Assembly: GCF_025370755.1 (NCBI RefSeq)
Contig: NZ_JAMXFC010000007.1
Location: 119,472-183,471, forward strand
Length of the DNA stretch: 64,000 nt
Direction of reading: 5' to 3'
Source of the DNA: Laspinema sp. D2d
GTDB taxonomy: Bacteria > Cyanobacteriota > Cyanobacteriia > Cyanobacteriales > Laspinemataceae
Position 1 is the stretch's first letter; every line of letters begins with the position of its first letter. Made by a program: the position numbers and the translations under genes. Under the pieces are notes generated by a model, which was not told the DNA's origin, searched no databases, and worked only from the letters and a program-made list of their open reading frames with translations. This document shows positions 63,060 through 64,000 of this stretch, piece after piece.

Positions 63060-63551
63060 GTGCTTGAAGTGCCTCAATTAATTGCTACCTCGCGATTTTA
63101 CCTAGAACTGCACCTGAAAGATAGTGTCGAAACGATCGATGCTTACTTTATGGAATGTAAGGGGTTTAAAACCAGTCAGGAAATCATTGAAATCTGCGAA
63201 GTTACCCCCCAAATGTGGGGTAAAGACGGTAAATCCCGAGGGCGGATAATCCAGACTAAAATTCCGGGGAATATCACCTATACCAACTTAACTCTCCTTC
63301 GAGGTCTAACGGTTTCCATGACCGTTTGGAATTGGTTGGAGGCGATACAACAAGGATCTTGGGCCGCAGAACGGCGAGATGGGTCTTTAACTCTGTATGA
63401 TCAAGGCGCACAGGCTCAAGTTAGATTTGAGTTTAAACGGGCATGGCCGGTGAGCTATTCTATTTCTGATGTCAGTGTCAGTAGCGGTGAGTTGGAAATA
63501 GAAGAACTAGAAGTGGTCGTAGAAGAGTTAAAACGGGTTAAGGTGGTGTAA
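63060..63551 (+). CDS. eCIS tube protein, gp19 family, third copy
   Basis: RFYLELHLKDSVETIDAYFM, ECKGFKTSQEIIEICEVTPQ and NLTLLRGLTVSMTVWNWLEA are gp19 family features; it is related to the protein at 12382. The start is GTG at 63060. In the eCIS gene order such a third tube protein usually forms the ring next to the baseplate (Cis5). The finding of a similar protein beside Cis7 at the other cluster argues for two sets of baseplate-side genes. Confidence 0.83.
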   Translation: MLEVPQLIATSRFYLELHLKDSVETIDAYFMECKGFKTSQEIIEICEVTPQMWGKDGKSRGRIIQTKIPGNITYTNLTLLRGLTVSMTVWNWLEAIQQGSWAAERRDGSLTLYDQGAQAQVRFEFKRAWPVSYSISDVSVSSGELEIEELEVVVEELKRVKVV

Positions 63552-63569
63552 AAGTAGGGCTAATTCAGC

Positions 63570-63923
63570 ATGATTCAGACCGAGTTTGAATTTACATTAC
63601 CCAAAGGGTATCTCGATAGTGAAGGCAACTTGCACCGTCAAGGGGTAATGCGTTTATCCCGGGCGATCGATGAAATTGCTCCCCTGCGAGACCCTCGGGT
63701 TAAATCGAATCCGGCATACGCTACGGTGATTATTTTATCGCGGGTGATTACCCGCTTGGGTGCTTTAGAACAAGTCACTCCCTTGGCGATCGAAAATTTA
63801 TTTGCCGTAGACTTAAATTATCTTCAAACCTTTTATCGTCAAATTAACGAACTGGAAACTCAGGGGGATTTAGACACAGAACCCCTATCACCTCCAGCCC
63901 TCCCGGGACCCTCCTACTCATGA
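63570..63923 (+). CDS. Tail assembly protein, 117 aa
   Basis: FEFTLPKGYLDSEGNLHRQG, VMRLSRAIDEIAPLRDPRVK and ILSRVITRLGALEQVTPLAI are typical of a small protein conserved in eCIS and phage-tail loci next to the third tube gene. Related phage proteins are tail assembly chaperones; I infer the same here. 18 bases separate it from the tube gene. A homologue starts just behind it. Confidence 0.75.
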   Translation: MIQTEFEFTLPKGYLDSEGNLHRQGVMRLSRAIDEIAPLRDPRVKSNPAYATVIILSRVITRLGALEQVTPLAIENLFAVDLNYLQTFYRQINELETQGDLDTEPLSPPALPGPSYS

Positions 63924-63936
63924 ATCAGGTGATGCC

Positions 63937-64000
63937 ATGAATCGGGAAACGATACCTCACAGCCAGTTTACATTTACCCTTCCTGTGGGAGTGGTGGATG
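63937..64000 (+). CDS. Tail assembly-like protein, cut by the window edge
   Basis: ATG at 63937 opens a frame encoding MNRETIPHSQFTFTLPVGVV, whose FTFTLP motif matches FEFTLPKG of the preceding protein. It is probably a diverged tandem copy. The remainder lies outside the window. Confidence 0.65.
   Translation, partial: MNRETIPHSQFTFTLPVGVVD

Overview
The window comes from a cyanobacterium. The octamer GCGATCGC (HIP1) recurs throughout, and many families are typical of cyanobacteria: pentapeptide-repeat proteins, a Mo-dependent nitrogenase C-terminal protein, multi-GAF proteins and a Nif11-like peptide. Long Ig/WD40/TPR proteins and abundant intergenic repeats suggest a filamentous, Oscillatoriales-like genome, which is an inference. 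I saw no rRNA, tRNA or CRISPR array.

Layout. 1-9.7 kb: ordinary genes (GAF protein open at the left edge, sugar ABC permease, PgpH-type c-di-AMP phosphodiesterase, ADP-ribosylglycohydrolase-like protein, pentapeptide protein), then a probable injection-system cargo and a Nif11-like peptide. 9.7-33.2 kb, all + strand: a contractile injection system (eCIS/tCIS) gene set with tube protein, Cis7, VgrG spike, PAAR tip, gp25, baseplate J and I proteins and a DUF4159 protein. It continues into sensory and membrane genes: Cache-HAMP-cNMP, two Ig-like membrane proteins (one with WD40), pentapeptide and TPR proteins. 33.4-38.8 kb: a foreign-looking island without HIP1 sites. 39.6-52.9 kb, - strand: a cargo block headed by the tail terminator (DUF4255) and AAA+ ATPase, then three modular effectors (nucleotidyltransferase, coiled-coil, lipase), two of them each followed by a chaperone-like gene. 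53.4-56.8 kb: three tandem paralogous methyltransferases. 57-59.2 kb: response regulator and histidine kinase. 59.4-64 kb: the start of a structural eCIS operon (second DUF4255, sheath, three tube-like proteins, two tail-assembly proteins), cut by the right edge.

How they fit. Sheath and tube genes at the right, baseplate/spike genes at the left and ATPase/terminator/effectors in the middle together supply most parts of one contractile injector. Whether this is one dispersed machine or two cannot be decided inside the window. The effectors share a near-identical N-terminal module of about 230 residues (two of them) or its front part (the lipase), which looks like a loading signal.

The most unusual locus is the 33.4-38.8 kb island: an acyl-carrier-like protein, XRE regulator, ImmA/IrrE protease, thymidylate-synthase-like protein, alpha-glutamyl/putrescinyl-thymine-pyrophosphorylase-like protein and MazG with an extra C-terminal domain, facing AcpS and DUF1643 genes. 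I read it as a regulated nucleotide or base hypermodification system that may use a phosphopantetheine carrier.
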